The notes below the pieces were generated by a model that worked only from the letters and a program-made list of their open reading frames with translations, was not told the origin of the DNA and searched no databases. A stretch of 64,000 bases of DNA from Bacillota bacterium (GTDB lineage: Bacteria > Bacillota_A > Clostridia > Lachnospirales > Lachnospiraceae): the NCBI GenBank assembly GCA_023443625.1, contig JAEZTQ010000093.1, forward strand, positions 277,861 through 341,860, given 5' to 3'. The first letter of the stretch is position 1. Each line of letters starts with the position of its first letter. The position numbers were made by a program, and so were the translations under genes. Positions 44,840 through 54,699 of this stretch are shown here, one piece after another.

Positions 44840-45526
44840 TTATATTTCTTCTACAAATTGAACACCCTCAATAGCGTTGATATCAGATATTACATCAAAT
44901 CTAACACGCTTAGATTTTAATTTTAAAGTCATAATTGCCGCAATGGAATTCATATCATAAGAAGCCTTGACCATCTCAATGGAATCTATGCTAATATCAT
45001 GTTGCTTAAGCTTCTCTATAATGGTATTAAAGGAAGTCCCCTTATTGATTTCAACATAGATATCCAGTATCTTAGTTTTTGATAACATGGCATTCTCAAA
45101 ACGATGAAGGGCAACTGTTGCAAAGGCAATGAGGAAGCAAGAAAAGATTGCCGCCTTATAAAAGCCAATACCTATTGCCAGTCCCATACAGGCTGTTGCC
45201 CATAATCCCGCTGCTGTTGTCAGTCCCTTCACTTGATGCCTTCCTGTTACTATGATGGTTCCAGCACCCAAGAAACCGATACCAGAAATTACTTGTGCAG
45301 CAATTCTTGTAGGATCACCTACATTAAATTGCTCAGCTATATATTGGTTGGTCATCATAACAAGTGCTGATCCTAGGCAAACAAGGATATGGGTTCTTAG
45401 TCCCGCAGGGCGGCCTGCCTTTCCACGTTCAAATCCAATGATACCGCCAAGTACCATTGCCAAGACTAAACGAATAATTATGGTTGTATCATTTATTTCA
45501 TTCAAATTGGTTGAAAAATCAAACAT
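44840..45526 (-). CDS. MgtC/SapB family membrane protein
   Basis: 228 residues. Four to five membrane segments with the MgtC signature RLVLAMVLGGIIGFERGKAGRPAGLRTHILVCLGSALVM and ISGIGFLGAGTI, plus a C-terminal ACT-like cytoplasmic domain (ILDIYVEINKGTSFNTIIEKLK). Linked in other bacteria to magnesium limitation and regulation of the F-type ATPase; role here unknown. ATG 45526 with AAGGAGG. 71 bp behind truA with no clear terminator between. Confidence 0.9.
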   Translation of the reverse strand: MFDFSTNLNEINDTTIIIRLVLAMVLGGIIGFERGKAGRPAGLRTHILVCLGSALVMMTNQYIAEQFNVGDPTRIAAQVISGIGFLGAGTIIVTGRHQVKGLTTAAGLWATACMGLAIGIGFYKAAIFSCFLIAFATVALHRFENAMLSKTKILDIYVEINKGTSFNTIIEKLKQHDISIDSIEMVKASYDMNSIAAIMTLKLKSKRVRFDVISDINAIEGVQFVEEI

Positions 45527-45597
45527 ATTCCATCAACCTCCTTACATAACTCAAACCTAGTTTCCTAACTAAGAATTTCCTCCCTAAGGATAACCCT

Positions 45598-46341
45598 CTA
45601 ATTATCCGGATATTCAATACCTACTAACCTAAGTCCCTTTGCTAAAGCTGTAGGACCTGCCAGGCTGCGGTCACAACCATTGAGTATCTCCAGTATCCTC
45701 TCTGGAGGGTAGAGGCCTCTTCCAACTTCAATTAGCGTACCTGCAATTATTCTTACCATGTTATATAGAAATCCACTTCCCCTTATTGAGATAGTGATTA
45801 TATCTTTCTCTTTATTAATATCCAGCTTGTATATTGTTCTAATGGTATCAAGTACCTGGGTTTTAACAGAACAGAAACTTTTAAAATCATGCTCCCCTAG
45901 GAGATAATTTGCTGCCTTCTGCATCAAATCAATATCAAGACTGTAATATACATGGTTCGTATAGAGTCTCTCCATAGGGAGGGCTATTGGTCTGTTTAAT
46001 ATCTTATATTCATAAGTCTTATAGCTTATTACTCTTCTGGGATGAAAATCCCCACAAACCTCCATAGAGCTCTGTATACGAATATCCTCAGGTAGTCTCT
46101 GGTTGAGAGCTGGACATATCTTATTCGGTGGTATAGTACTAAGGGTATCAAAAACTGCTACATTACCAAGAGCATGAACACCAGAATCAGTTCTACTTGC
46201 TCCGATTACAGCTATTTCTTCTCTTAATAACTGGGATAAAGCTCTATTTAACTCTCCTTCAACTGTCGGCTGCCCAGGTTGCAGCTGCCACCCACAATAA
46301 GCTGTTCCGTCGTAAGCTATTATAAGTTTGATACGTTTCAT
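45598..46341 (-). CDS. truA: tRNA pseudouridine(38-40) synthase TruA
   Basis: 247 residues. Catalytic aspartate in GASRTDSGVHALG (about residue 52), N-terminal IAYDGTAYCGWQ, and C-terminal FLYNMVRIIAGTLIEVG. Modifies U38-40 of tRNA anticodon stems. Last gene of the ECF module, 26 nt behind ecfT. In related genomes rplM follows; here an mgtC-like gene does. Confidence 0.97.
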   Translation of the reverse strand: MKRIKLIIAYDGTAYCGWQLQPGQPTVEGELNRALSQLLREEIAVIGASRTDSGVHALGNVAVFDTLSTIPPNKICPALNQRLPEDIRIQSSMEVCGDFHPRRVISYKTYEYKILNRPIALPMERLYTNHVYYSLDIDLMQKAANYLLGEHDFKSFCSVKTQVLDTIRTIYKLDINKEKDIITISIRGSGFLYNMVRIIAGTLIEVGRGLYPPERILEILNGCDRSLAGPTALAKGLRLVGIEYPDN

Positions 46342-46367
46342 ATCCTATGCTCCGATGACTAGATTCT

Positions 46368-47195
46368 TTATATAAAATTCTGTATGATACCCTGTTTTTC
46401 TAACACAATAATTAGGATAATAACTCCCATATACAGCAGGAAGATACCATATGCCATGTAATCTCTTAAATGATAACGCAAGGGCTTCATCTTAGTACGT
46501 CCATCTCCGCCACGGTAACATCTTGCTTCCATTGCCATGGCAAGATCATTTGCCCTACGAAATGCAGATACGAAAAGGGGAACAAGTAAGGGTATCAAGC
46601 TCTTAGCCCTCTTTAATATGCCTCCTGATTCAAAATCCGCTCCTCTTGCCATCTGAGCCTTCATAATCTTGTCTGTCTCTTCCAGTAAAATCGGAATAAA
46701 TCTTAAAGCAATCGACATCATCATTGATATTTCATGTACCGGCACTTTAATCTTGTTTAAAGGCTTAAGTATCTTCTCTAAACCATCGGTCAGCTGGTTC
46801 GGTGTTGTGGTAAAGGTCATCAGTGACGAGCCCAGAATTAAGAGTACCAAACGTATAGTAAAGAATAAGGCATTCAATATACCCTGTTCAGTTATTTTCA
46901 AAAATCCCAATTTAACAATAGGCTCACCTGGACCGAAAAATAAGTTAAAAAAGGCGGTGAATAATAATAGTATTATAATTGCTTTTAATCCCTTTATAAT
47001 ATAACCAAAGGGCACCTTGGAGATCTTAATGACAGTTATTAAGAATAAGGCAACCAAAAGGTAACCATATATGGTATCAAATAGAAATAATGATATAATA
47101 TAAACAAAGGTACTAATTAATTTGACTCTGGGATCTAAGCGGTGTATTAAGGAATCAGTTGGATAATACTGTCCAATTGTTATATCTCTGATCAT
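46368..47195 (-). CDS. ecfT: ECF transporter transmembrane component EcfT
   Basis: 275 residues, about six hydrophobic segments, and the two Ala-Arg-Gly signature region KAQMARGADFESG and MAMEARCYRGG that couple to the ATPases. Part of a group II energy-coupling-factor module shared by vitamin S-components encoded elsewhere. Its ATG overlaps the ecfA2 end by 4 nt. Confidence 0.95.
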   Translation of the reverse strand: MIRDITIGQYYPTDSLIHRLDPRVKLISTFVYIISLFLFDTIYGYLLVALFLITVIKISKVPFGYIIKGLKAIIILLLFTAFFNLFFGPGEPIVKLGFLKITEQGILNALFFTIRLVLLILGSSLMTFTTTPNQLTDGLEKILKPLNKIKVPVHEISMMMSIALRFIPILLEETDKIMKAQMARGADFESGGILKRAKSLIPLLVPLFVSAFRRANDLAMAMEARCYRGGDGRTKMKPLRYHLRDYMAYGIFLLYMGVIILIIVLEKQGIIQNFI

Positions 47196-48058
47196 TGCTT
47201 TCTCCGTTCCGCCATCCTTAAGACGCTCAATATCTCATTTTTTGCTTCAGTTACTGTTGTTACGTCAGTTTTCACCGGATAGCCTTTATTCTTTAACCCA
47301 TTCATTACATAAGTAACCTGAGGAGCTGCCAGCTGCATCTGCTCAAGTTCTTTATAATGAGAAAATACTTCCTTGGTTGAATGCTGCAATACCAATTCAC
47401 TTTGATTCATAACAAATAGACGGTCTGCATAATTTGCAACATCCTCCATACTATGAGTTACTAGTATGATTGTCAAACCACTCTCTTTATGCAGCTTTGC
47501 TATCTGCTCAAGAATGTCATCCCTGCCTTTTGGGTCAAGACCAGCTGTTGGCTCATCAAGAATTAGTACCTCGGGCTTCATCGCCAGTACCCCGGCAATT
47601 GCTACACGACGCTTTTGTCCACCTGATAATTCAAATGGGGAAGCATCTAGGAGATCATCACCGATTCCTACCATTTTTAAAGCTTCATAAGCTCGAAGCT
47701 CACATTCTAATTTCTCCAGACCTAGATTGGTAGGTCCATATATTACATCCTTAAAAACAGTGGTCTCAAAAAGTTGATGCTCTGGATATTGAAATACAAG
47801 ACCTACTTTGCTTCTCAATTGCATAAGTTTATATCCTGAATCATAAATATCCTGCCCATTAAAATATATATGGCCACTGGTAGCTTTTATCAGTCCATTC
47901 ATATGCTGAATCAGTGTAGATTTTCCTGAACCTGTATGACCAATAAGACCGATGAATTCACCTTTCTCAATGGTAAAGCTTATATCCTTAATAGCGTGTC
48001 TTGCAAAGGCAGTTCCTGTACTATAGACATAATTTACTTTATCAAATATAATTTGCAA
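47192..48058 (-). CDS. ecfA2: ECF transporter ATPase EcfA2
   Basis: 288 residues. Walker A GHTGSGKST, Q-loop VFQYPEHQLFE, signature LSGGQKRR, Walker B VLILDEPTAGLDP, H-loop THSMED. Second ATPase of the energy-coupling-factor heterodimer. 129-nt gap behind ecfA1. Confidence 0.95.
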   Translation of the reverse strand: MQIIFDKVNYVYSTGTAFARHAIKDISFTIEKGEFIGLIGHTGSGKSTLIQHMNGLIKATSGHIYFNGQDIYDSGYKLMQLRSKVGLVFQYPEHQLFETTVFKDVIYGPTNLGLEKLECELRAYEALKMVGIGDDLLDASPFELSGGQKRRVAIAGVLAMKPEVLILDEPTAGLDPKGRDDILEQIAKLHKESGLTIILVTHSMEDVANYADRLFVMNQSELVLQHSTKEVFSHYKELEQMQLAAPQVTYVMNGLKNKGYPVKTDVTTVTEAKNEILSVLRMAERRKQ

Positions 48059-48187
48059 TTATTTCACCTGCTTATCAAGATATATATCATATTATTATGA
48101 TATGTTAATTGGTATCCTCATTTTATTTCTATATTTAGCTTAATATTAATTATCTAATTTATATTTAGCTTATATTAATTATCTCAT

Positions 48188-49036
48188 TTATAAGGCTTCA
48201 ATTGCCGTTATAAGCTCTTCCACACTTAATATTCCATCGGGTATAGGCACGCCAGACTTTTTAAGCTCATAGGCTAATTCCGTCACCTGGGGAACATCCA
48301 GACGGTATTTCTTAATCTCATCTACCTTGGAGAAAATCTCTCTTGGTGTTCCCTCCATTACAAGATGCCCTTGGTTCATTACAAACACTTTATCTGCATA
48401 GGTTACTTCATCCATATGATGAGTGATTAGCATTACCGTAACATTTTCTTTCTGATTTAACTCTCTTACTGTTGCAATTACTTCTTTACGGCCATTTGGA
48501 TCTAACATGGCTGTTGGTTCATCCAGTACAATACATTGAGGCTTCATGGCCATGATACCGGCGATGGCAACTCTTTGCTTCTGTCCACCGGATAGCTTGT
48601 TAGGAGATGCATTCCGATATTCCAGCATTCCCACTGCCTTTAGACTCTTATCAACTCTTTCCCAAATCTCATCTGTGGGAATTCCCAGATTCTCTGGTCC
48701 AAACCCTACATCCTCTTCAACCACCGTTGCAATAATTTGATTATCAGGATTTTGAAATACCATCCCTGCATTCTGTCTAATTGCCCAAATATTATCCTCA
48801 ACAGAGGTGTTAAGTCCATTAACCCAAACACTACCTTGTGTAGGATATAAAATAGCATTTATGTGTTTTGCTAAGGTTGATTTACCTGAACCATTTGCGC
48901 CTAATATTGCAATAAAGTCACCTTTTTTTACATCCAGACTTACATTATCGATAGCAGTATTTACTGATTCTACATTACCATCCTCATCTCGTCTGATATA
49001 TTCAAAGGAAAGCTTATCTATCTTTACCATGTCCAT
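48188..49036 (-). CDS. ecfA1: ECF transporter ATPase EcfA1
   Basis: 282 residues from ATG 49036 ([14 protein letters not shown]), 9 nt behind GAGGTG. The open frame to 49282 encodes a non-conserved extension and is rejected. Walker [19 protein letters not shown], signature LSGGQKQR, Walker [20 protein letters not shown]. First gene of ecfA1-ecfA2-ecfT-truA, with its own promoter. Confidence 0.95.
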   Translation of the reverse strand: MDMVKIDKLSFEYIRRDEDGNVESVNTAIDNVSLDVKKGDFIAILGANGSGKSTLAKHINAILYPTQGSVWVNGLNTSVEDNIWAIRQNAGMVFQNPDNQIIATVVEEDVGFGPENLGIPTDEIWERVDKSLKAVGMLEYRNASPNKLSGGQKQRVAIAGIMAMKPQCIVLDEPTAMLDPNGRKEVIATVRELNQKENVTVMLITHHMDEVTYADKVFVMNQGHLVMEGTPREIFSKVDEIKKYRLDVPQVTELAYELKKSGVPIPDGILSVEELITAIEAL

Positions 49037-49115
49037 TCTCTTACACACCTCATCACACTGTGATAAATAAGGGCCACATGGGTCCCTATACCAATCATAA
49101 TTATAGTCACTCAAG

Positions 49116-49143
49116 ATTATACAGCATAACTTAATAAAAACAA
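49116..49143 (-). promoter_or_regulatory. Promoter candidate of the ecfA1 operon
   Basis: Minus strand: TTGTTT (49143-49138), 16-bp spacer, TATAAT (49121-49116). The 49037-49353 spacer also holds a perfect AGTTTCGT/ACGAAACT hairpin (49223-49240). Confidence 0.55.
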
Positions 49144-49353
49144 ATAGAATTTTAAAAAAAGTAAGAAATAAATAGTACAACCAATTAATATTATGTACAG
49201 ATTTTTTTCTTATAGAACAAAGAGTTTCGTTTACGAAACTTTCGTACCGCAAATACATCGCATTTATGTGACATATTTCCATACTTATGCGTGCGTATGC
49301 CTCACGCAGTGATTTTTTACTTCATATGACGCAATTTCCTATTGAATAAAAAG

Positions 49354-49380
49354 AGGGACGTCTGTTGATACAGACGCCCT
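49354..49380 (-). terminator. Rho-independent terminator closing the ribosomal operon behind rplQ
   Basis: AGGGACGTCTGT (49354-49365) / ACAGACGCCCT (49370-49380) with TGAT-type loop; on the minus strand followed by CTCTTTTTATT. Confidence 0.85.
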
Positions 49381-49405
49381 TAATCTTTAAGCTCTTATTA
49401 AGTAA

Positions 49406-49942
49406 CTATACTAACTCGATTAAAACTTCCATTGCTGCATCACCTTTACGAAGACCAATCTTAACGATTCTTGTGTAACCACCGTTGCGGTTTGCATACT
49501 TAGGAGCAATCTCTTCAAATAACTTATCTGATAAGTTAATTTCTTTTGTGTTTCTCTTCTTGCCTGCATTTTCTTTAGGCACTTCTGTCACTGGATAAAG
49601 GAATTTCATCATCTGCTTTCTTGCATGAAGACGACTTGCCTTATCCTTCTTTATTGTCTTTTTAACTTCGTCGAAAACAGTTACTTTCTTACCGTCAACA
49701 ACTTCTTTCACTCTCTTACCATCTTTATCTTTACGAGCAACCTTAGCTGTTACTTCAACAGTTTCAAAGTTATCTCTTTCCTTAACAGCAAGTGCAATCA
49801 TGCCTTCAGCGATACTGCGGATCTCTTTTGCTTTTGCTTCAGTTGTAACAATTTTACCGTTATATAATAAATTTGTTACCTGGTTTCTCAGCAACGCCTT
49901 TCTCTGGCTTGAGGTTCTTCCAAGTTTTCTATAACCGGCCAT
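49406..49942 (-). CDS. rplQ: 50S ribosomal protein L17, with internal insertion
   Basis: 178 residues, longer than the usual 115-130. Conserved N-terminus [20 protein letters not shown] and C-terminus [24 protein letters not shown]. The extra part, about residues 60-130, is lysine-rich and charged ([25 protein letters not shown]). I believe relatives share a longer L17 but could not check. ATG 49942 with AGGAGGG. Confidence 0.97.
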   Translation of the reverse strand: MAGYRKLGRTSSQRKALLRNQVTNLLYNGKIVTTEAKAKEIRSIAEGMIALAVKERDNFETVEVTAKVARKDKDGKRVKEVVDGKKVTVFDEVKKTIKKDKASRLHARKQMMKFLYPVTEVPKENAGKKRNTKEINLSDKLFEEIAPKYANRNGGYTRIVKIGLRKGDAAMEVLIELV

Positions 49943-49975
49943 TTGTTTCCCTCCTTTGAATCATTCTATCTATAT

Positions 49976-50935
49976 CTAATCATCGCTTGCGTTTAATGAC
50001 AAACCAAGCTCTTTTAATTTAGCTAATACTTCTTCTAAAGATTTGCGTCCGAGATTTCTTACCTTCATCATATCTTCTGCTGTCTTGTTGGTAAGCTCTT
50101 CAACAGTGTTAATACCTGCTCTCTTTAAGCAATTGTAGGAACGAACAGATAACTCCAGTTCGTCTATGTTCATCTCAAGTACTTTTTCCTTCTCATTGTC
50201 TTCTTTTTCAACCATAATCTCTGCGGTCTTAGCATGTTCAGACAAATCGATAAAGGAATTCAGATGTTCGCTTAAAACCTTTGCTGCCAAGCTTACTGCT
50301 TCATCGGGAACTAAAGTTCCGTTTGTAAATACATCCAAAGTAAGCTTATCAAAATCAGTAATTTGTCCCACACGTGTATTCTCAACAGCAAGGTTTACAC
50401 GTTCAACAGGAGTGTAGATGGAGTCAACGGGAATAACTCCAATGGGCAGATCGTCATTCTTATTCTTATCTGCACTTACATACCCTCTACCGTTGGTGAT
50501 AGTAAGCTCCATATATAATCTGCTGTCAGGACCACCACATAAGGTTGCAATTACTTGATCAGGATTGAGTATCTCAATATCCGGGTCAGCTTGTATATCT
50601 CCTGCTGTCACTACAACTTCACCTTCTGCCTCAATGTAAGCAGTCTTAGGCTCACTCGTATCGCTTGTGTTCTTGATTGCTAAGCTTTTGATATTCATGA
50701 TTATCTCAGTAACATCTTCCTTAACACCAGGAACAACACTGAATTCATGAACAACACCGTCAATCTTAATTTGACTTACGGCAGAACCCGGTAAGGATGA
50801 AAGCATAATTCTTCTAAGGGAATTACCTAAGGTTGTACCGTAGCCTCTCTCCAGAGGTTCTACTACAAAACGTCCAAACTTCTTATCTTCGGAAATTTCT
50901 GCAATCTCTATTTTGGGTTTTTCAAAATCAAACAC
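49976..50935 (-). CDS. rpoA: RNA polymerase alpha subunit
   Basis: 319 residues. N-terminal dimerisation domain ([28 protein letters not shown]) and C-terminal helix-hairpin domain ([44 protein letters not shown]) that contacts UP elements and activators. GTG start at 50935, 8 nt behind GGAGGG. 33 nt before rplQ. Confidence 0.98.
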   Translation of the reverse strand: MFDFEKPKIEIAEISEDKKFGRFVVEPLERGYGTTLGNSLRRIMLSSLPGSAVSQIKIDGVVHEFSVVPGVKEDVTEIIMNIKSLAIKNTSDTSEPKTAYIEAEGEVVVTAGDIQADPDIEILNPDQVIATLCGGPDSRLYMELTITNGRGYVSADKNKNDDLPIGVIPVDSIYTPVERVNLAVENTRVGQITDFDKLTLDVFTNGTLVPDEAVSLAAKVLSEHLNSFIDLSEHAKTAEIMVEKEDNEKEKVLEMNIDELELSVRSYNCLKRAGINTVEELTNKTAEDMMKVRNLGRKSLEEVLAKLKELGLSLNASDD

Positions 50936-51010
50936 AACAGGACCCTCCTTCTGGGTATTTTGAGTTGCATATAGACATTACAAATAGATATTCGAAAACG
51001 TCTATATTTA

Positions 51011-51607
51011 TTATTTGGAATACAACTCGACAATTAACACTTCGTTAACCGGAACATCAATCTGGTCTCTTGTAGGAACTTCCTTAACAACACCTGTGAA
51101 GGTCTCGTGATTTGATTCAAGCCAAGCAGGTACGGTTCTTCCGTCTGTTACCTCAAAGATATCCTTATATCTCTGTGTATTCTTAAATTTCTCTTTAATC
51201 TCAATCTTGTCGCCAGCCTTTACTGTGTAGGATGGAATGTTTACACAGCTGCCGTTAACTAATACGTGCTTATGATCAACGATCTGTCTGGATTCTTTTC
51301 TTGTTCTGCCATATCCCATACGGAACATAACATTGTCAAGTCTAAGCTCTAACAGAGTCAACAGGTTTTCACCTGTGGTTGCACCCTTCATCTTCTTTGC
51401 TCTTGCAAATAAGTTTCTGAAAGGCTGCTCTAACATACCATAGATGAACTTAGCTTTCTGCTTCTCTCTTAACTGAGTACCATACTCGCTTACCTTCTTA
51501 CCTGCTCTTGCAAATGATCTGTTTGACTTCTTATCAATTCCTAAGTAGGAAGGCTCCAGACCAAGGGATCTACATCTTTTTAATACTGGACTCATATCTC
51601 TTGCCAT
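51011..51607 (-). CDS. rpsD: 30S ribosomal protein S4
   Basis: 198 residues, S4 domain at about 90-155 (LLELRLDNVMFRMGYGRTRKESRQIVDHKHVLVNG). The N-terminal part lacks the four-cysteine zinc site found in some S4 proteins (it reads LKRCRSLGLEPSY). In the alpha operon between rpsK and rpoA. Confidence 0.98.
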   Translation of the reverse strand: MARDMSPVLKRCRSLGLEPSYLGIDKKSNRSFARAGKKVSEYGTQLREKQKAKFIYGMLEQPFRNLFARAKKMKGATTGENLLTLLELRLDNVMFRMGYGRTRKESRQIVDHKHVLVNGSCVNIPSYTVKAGDKIEIKEKFKNTQRYKDIFEVTDGRTVPAWLESNHETFTGVVKEVPTRDQIDVPVNEVLIVELYSK

Positions 51608-51623
51608 TGTTATCTACCTCCTA

Positions 51624-52028
51624 TTAGACTCTTCTGCGTTTTGGTGGACGGCATCCGTTATGTGGAACTGGTGTTACGTCCTTAATACTTGTTACTTCGA
51701 TACCGCAAGCCTGAAGTGCACGGATTGCTGCTTCTCTTCCCTGACCAGGTCCTTTAACCATAACTTCTACGGTCTTTAAACCATGAACAAGTGCTGCCTT
51801 TGCAGCTGTCTCAGCTGCCATCTGTGCAGCGTAAGCTGTTGATTTTCTTGATCCTCTGAAACCTAATCCGCCGGCACTTGCCCAAGAAAGAGCGTTACCT
51901 TCAGAATCAGTCAGGGTTACAATTGTATTGTTAAAAGATGACTGAATGTGTGCCTGTCCACGATCGACGTTCTTTTTCACACGCTTCTTTGTCACTTTTT
52001 TAGCTGATGTTGCCATTTTCTTAGCCAT
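51624..52028 (-). CDS. rpsK: 30S ribosomal protein S11
   Basis: 134 residues; [43 protein letters not shown] and the C-terminal [12 protein letters not shown] are diagnostic. ATG 52028 with AGGAGGG. Confidence 0.98.
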   Translation of the reverse strand: MAKKMATSAKKVTKKRVKKNVDRGQAHIQSSFNNTIVTLTDSEGNALSWASAGGLGFRGSRKSTAYAAQMAAETAAKAALVHGLKTVEVMVKGPGQGREAAIRALQACGIEVTSIKDVTPVPHNGCRPPKRRRV

Positions 52029-52068
52029 CTAACAAAACCCTCCTATTGGATTATTCAAGATGCGCGTA

Positions 52069-52233
52069 TTGACCATATCCGGTCAAATCGTTTATCTTGT
52101 GCTACGATGTCCGTCTCATAGGAACGGACGTAATCTGTTTATTTTTTACTAATATGTTTGCGAACATACGAAAACAATTGAATTTTAACATTCAACCGTT
52201 AATTCCCGGCAAGTGAAGCAGCTACCTGCTTCA
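52069..52233. repeat. Five successive perfect hairpins in the rpsM-rpsK spacer
   Basis: TTGACC/GGTCAA (52069-52086), GTCCGT/ACGGAC (52109-52129), TATGTT/AACATA (52153-52168), TTGAAT/ATTCAA (52178-52195), TGAAGCAG/CTGCTTCA (52214-52233). All stems are perfect, 6-8 bp, within one 223-nt spacer of a transcribed operon. Confidence 0.7.
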
Positions 52234-52251
52234 TCACGCTTCTATTTCGAA

Positions 52252-52620
52252 TTATTTCTTCTTGTTAGCAACAGTTCTTCTAGGACCTTTTCTTGTTCTA
52301 GCGTTTGTCTTTGTCTTCTGTCCACGAACAGGAAGTCCTTTTCTATGACGGATACCTCTGTAGCATCCAATTTCTTGAAGTCTTTTAATGTTAAGTGCGA
52401 TTTCTCTTCTTAAATCACCCTCAACCATCTGGGATTCATCGATAACATCGCGGATTCTTCCCACTTCTTCATCTGTTAAATCTCTAACACGAGTGTCAGG
52501 ATTAACATTTGCCTGAGCAAGAATGCGATTGGAACTTACTCTACCGATACCATAAATATAGGTAAGTCCGATTTCTACACGTTTCTCTCTTGGTAAATCT
52601 ACACCACTGATACGAGCCAT
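52252..52620 (-). CDS. rpsM: 30S ribosomal protein S13
   Basis: 122 residues from ATG 52620 ([26 protein letters not shown]), with a GGAGGTG site. The frame extension to 52728 is not protein-like and is rejected. C-terminal [21 protein letters not shown] is conserved. Confidence 0.98.
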   Translation of the reverse strand: MARISGVDLPREKRVEIGLTYIYGIGRVSSNRILAQANVNPDTRVRDLTDEEVGRIRDVIDESQMVEGDLRREIALNIKRLQEIGCYRGIRHRKGLPVRGQKTKTNARTRKGPRRTVANKKK

Positions 52621-52659
52621 GTGATTTTTACACCTCCAAAATATTTGTTTTGTTTTCTC

Positions 52660-52695
52660 GTAATGCAAGGCATATGTGAATGCCTCTGGCATTAC
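52660..52695. repeat. Nested hairpin in the rpmJ-rpsM spacer
   Basis: GTAATGC (52660-52666) / GCATTAC (52689-52695) enclose AGGCAT/ATGCCT. The same 395-nt spacer (52621-53015) holds further short hairpins: ACGGT/ACCGT (52785-52803), CAGAATATT/AGTATTCTG (52920-52942 region) and TCGAG/CTCGA (52992-53004). Confidence 0.6.
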
Positions 52696-53015
52696 AACAG
52701 CCGCTTTAAATTGTGACCGGCAAGACAATCAACTTGCAGGTAAGTACCCATGATGACGGCACGAGAACTTAAAGCAGTAACATAACGGTTTAGATAGACC
52801 GTATGGCTGCCCACAATATCACAATGTTCTGCTCATCGGCAGAAAGATTGTAACACAGAAAGCAAGAGCTAAAGTCTACTGTCAGAGAAAGCTTCATATC
52901 TTTCCTTTCCAAAAGACCTGAATATTCTGTACCCCAGAATACTTAGGAATTTGCCGACAGAAAACTTAGTATATAAAACAATAACGAGTCATCGAGGTAC
53001 TCGAACTATTGTATA

Positions 53016-53129
53016 TTAGCCTTGTCTTTGTTTGTGTTTAGGGTTCTCACAGATAACTCTGATTGCGCCCTTTCTCTTAATGATTTTGCATTTTTCGCAA
53101 ATCGGTTTTACTGATGACCTTACTTTCAC
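53016..53129 (-). CDS. rpmJ: 50S ribosomal protein L36
   Basis: 37 residues, GTG start at 53129. Sequence [20 protein letters not shown], then [17 protein letters not shown]: the four zinc ligands (three Cys and His) of the C+ form are present (C11, C14, C27, H32). Position infA-rpmJ-rpsM is the usual one. A GGGGTGA site precedes the start. Too short for usual gene-length cutoffs. Confidence 0.95.
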
Positions 53130-53310
53130 AGTAATTCACCCCTTTCAAAAAAGTCCGTTTACTATTATATCATTGGTATAACATAATAGCAAGCAATATT
53201 TTCAAATAGTTTCTAAATGAAAATCACACCTAATTTTCATTTATCTTGTGTTCCATCCACAGTAAACTGGGGACTTACCACTTTGGCAAAAATGGGTTAT
53301 TTTCTGCCGA

Positions 53311-53493
53311 ACGGCTCTCTGGCTGTGAGGCCTGTTAAAGCCGGATGTGAATTACGCAATACAATAATCCACTAACGGACATTCGACCTTTCGGTTGCTC
53401 AATGCCGGATGTGAAATGCTTTGCATTTCACACTAACGGACATTCAGCCTTTAGGCTGCTCAATGCCGGATGTGAAATGCTTTGCATTTCACA
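53311..53493. repeat. 61-bp tandem repeat array A (infA-rpmJ spacer)
   Basis: Two well-kept 61-bp units (53372-53432, 53433-53493) and one degenerate unit (53311-53371). Each unit: CTAACGGWCATT, a small hairpin (CGACC/GGTTG in unit 1, CAGCC/GGCTG in unit 2), GCCGGA, then TGTGAAATGC-TTT-GCATTTCACA. The same family occurs at 54383-54620 and 55500-55742. Confidence 0.85.
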
Positions 53494-53550
53494 CTTTATA
53501 CTTCAAAATGAATTATGTTTCATTCATTATAAAGCCTACTTTAGTTGTGA

Positions 53551-53618
53551 TATAAACGCGCTGAGCGAAGCGAGTCTGCATCCGCCGGAGGCTGTCGAAT
53601 TCCCATGCGGCGTTTATA
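53551..53618. repeat. 68-bp GC-richer inverted repeat next to array A
   Basis: TATAAACGC (53551-53559) / GCGTTTATA (53610-53618) with inner GCAT/ATGC and a GC-rich core (CCGCCGGAGG), unlike the AT-rich surroundings. The remaining part of the 625-nt infA-rpmJ spacer (53130-53754) shows no gene. Confidence 0.55.
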
Positions 53619-53754
53619 TACATAAGGTGCCAGTTTATCGGCTTGTTAATTTGATAACAGAACTTCTATCGTTCCATATAACCTGTCCAATTTGCCTTTA
53701 ACCCACGGTTAAGCAGGTTTATAACTTATCAGATCAGCTTGTGTCAAATCAAAT

Positions 53755-53973
53755 TTATTTATCTCTCCAAATAATTCTGCCCTTAGTTAAATCATAGGGT
53801 GAGAGCTCGAGTGTAACTTTGTCTCCTGGTACGATCTTAATAAAATTCATACGGAGCTTTCCACTGATATGTGCCAATACTCTGTGACCATTTTCAAGTT
53901 CAACTTGGAACATTGCGTTCGGTAACTTCTCAATTACCGTTCCTTCGATTTCAACAACATCGGTCTTTGACAT
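53755..53973 (-). CDS. infA: Translation initiation factor IF-1
   Basis: 72 residues, exact family length, from ATG 53973 with GGAGGCC. S1-like OB fold: [59 protein letters not shown] is recognisable throughout. 18 nt behind the KOW gene. Confidence 0.98.
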   Translation of the reverse strand: MSKTDVVEIEGTVIEKLPNAMFQVELENGHRVLAHISGKLRMNFIKIVPGDKVTLELSPYDLTKGRIIWRDK

Positions 53974-53990
53974 TATGGGGCCTCCTTGTA

Positions 53991-54257
53991 TCATATCTCA
54001 TAGTTTAACAGTTTAATTGCTCTTTTTATCTCTTCATTTATGACTGATCTCGAGCAAACCTTTTCAGCCATTACCGGATCGAAATCCGGCAGCATTTTTA
54101 CATGCTTCTTTTTCTTCTTTTTGGGATGGTCGATTGTTCTAATTCTTCCATCCACTAAATATACATATTCTTTATCAGATAAAAATATTACATAGCATTT
54201 ACCAAAATCATGGCCTGCTGTTGCCACGGCGTAACCACCGGTTACAAACTCATCCAT
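53991..54257 (-). CDS. KOW-domain RNA-binding protein
   Basis: 88 residues: a KOW-like N-terminus ([21 protein letters not shown]), a lysine block ([10 protein letters not shown]) and a helical C-terminus. A gene of this type, related to ribosomal L14e-like proteins, commonly sits between map and infA in Clostridia. Its ribosomal role is not established. ATG 54257 with AAAGG. Confidence 0.85.
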   Translation of the reverse strand: MDEFVTGGYAVATAGHDFGKCYVIFLSDKEYVYLVDGRIRTIDHPKKKKKKHVKMLPDFDPVMAEKVCSRSVINEEIKRAIKLLNYEI

Positions 54258-54382
54258 ATAAGATTGCCTTTCCCGGAAGAAGTTTTATATATGAATGGGT
54301 AATCTTCTAAAAATTACCTATATATATAAGGATATCCATATTTTGTGAATTTATATAACATGAATATAAAAATATGTTCTTA

Positions 54383-54620
54383 CAGACATTCGCACCACTA
54401 GTACAGGGGTGCTGAATATAAAGTACTCTGCATTTAAACTAACTGAAATTCGAACTTTATGTCATGGAATTCACGATGAGAATACTCTGCATTTCACATT
54501 AACAGTCATTCGACCGTATGATCACTCTATGCCAAATATTAAATGTACTACATTTCACACTAACGGTCATTCGACCTTTAGATCGCTCAACGCCGGATGT
54601 GAAATGTTCTACATATCACA
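54383..54620. repeat. 61-bp tandem repeat array B (map-KOW spacer)
   Basis: Four diverged units: about 54383-54438, 54439-54498, 54499-54559 and 54560-54620 (best kept; CGACC/GATCG and TGTGAAATGT/ACATATCACA). The spacer lies behind the map stop at 54700; 54621-54699 has no other feature. Confidence 0.75.
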
Positions 54621-54699
54621 CTATATCCATGCTTTTGTACTAATTTACAAAAAACAGACCTATCATAGTATACAGAAAACATTTTCGGCTTCTGTTGAT

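Noticed and set aside
49037..49282. Long N-terminal extension of EcfA1
   Set aside because: Non-conserved sequence that covers the predicted promoter; ATG 49036 has a good ribosome-binding site and gives the normal family length.
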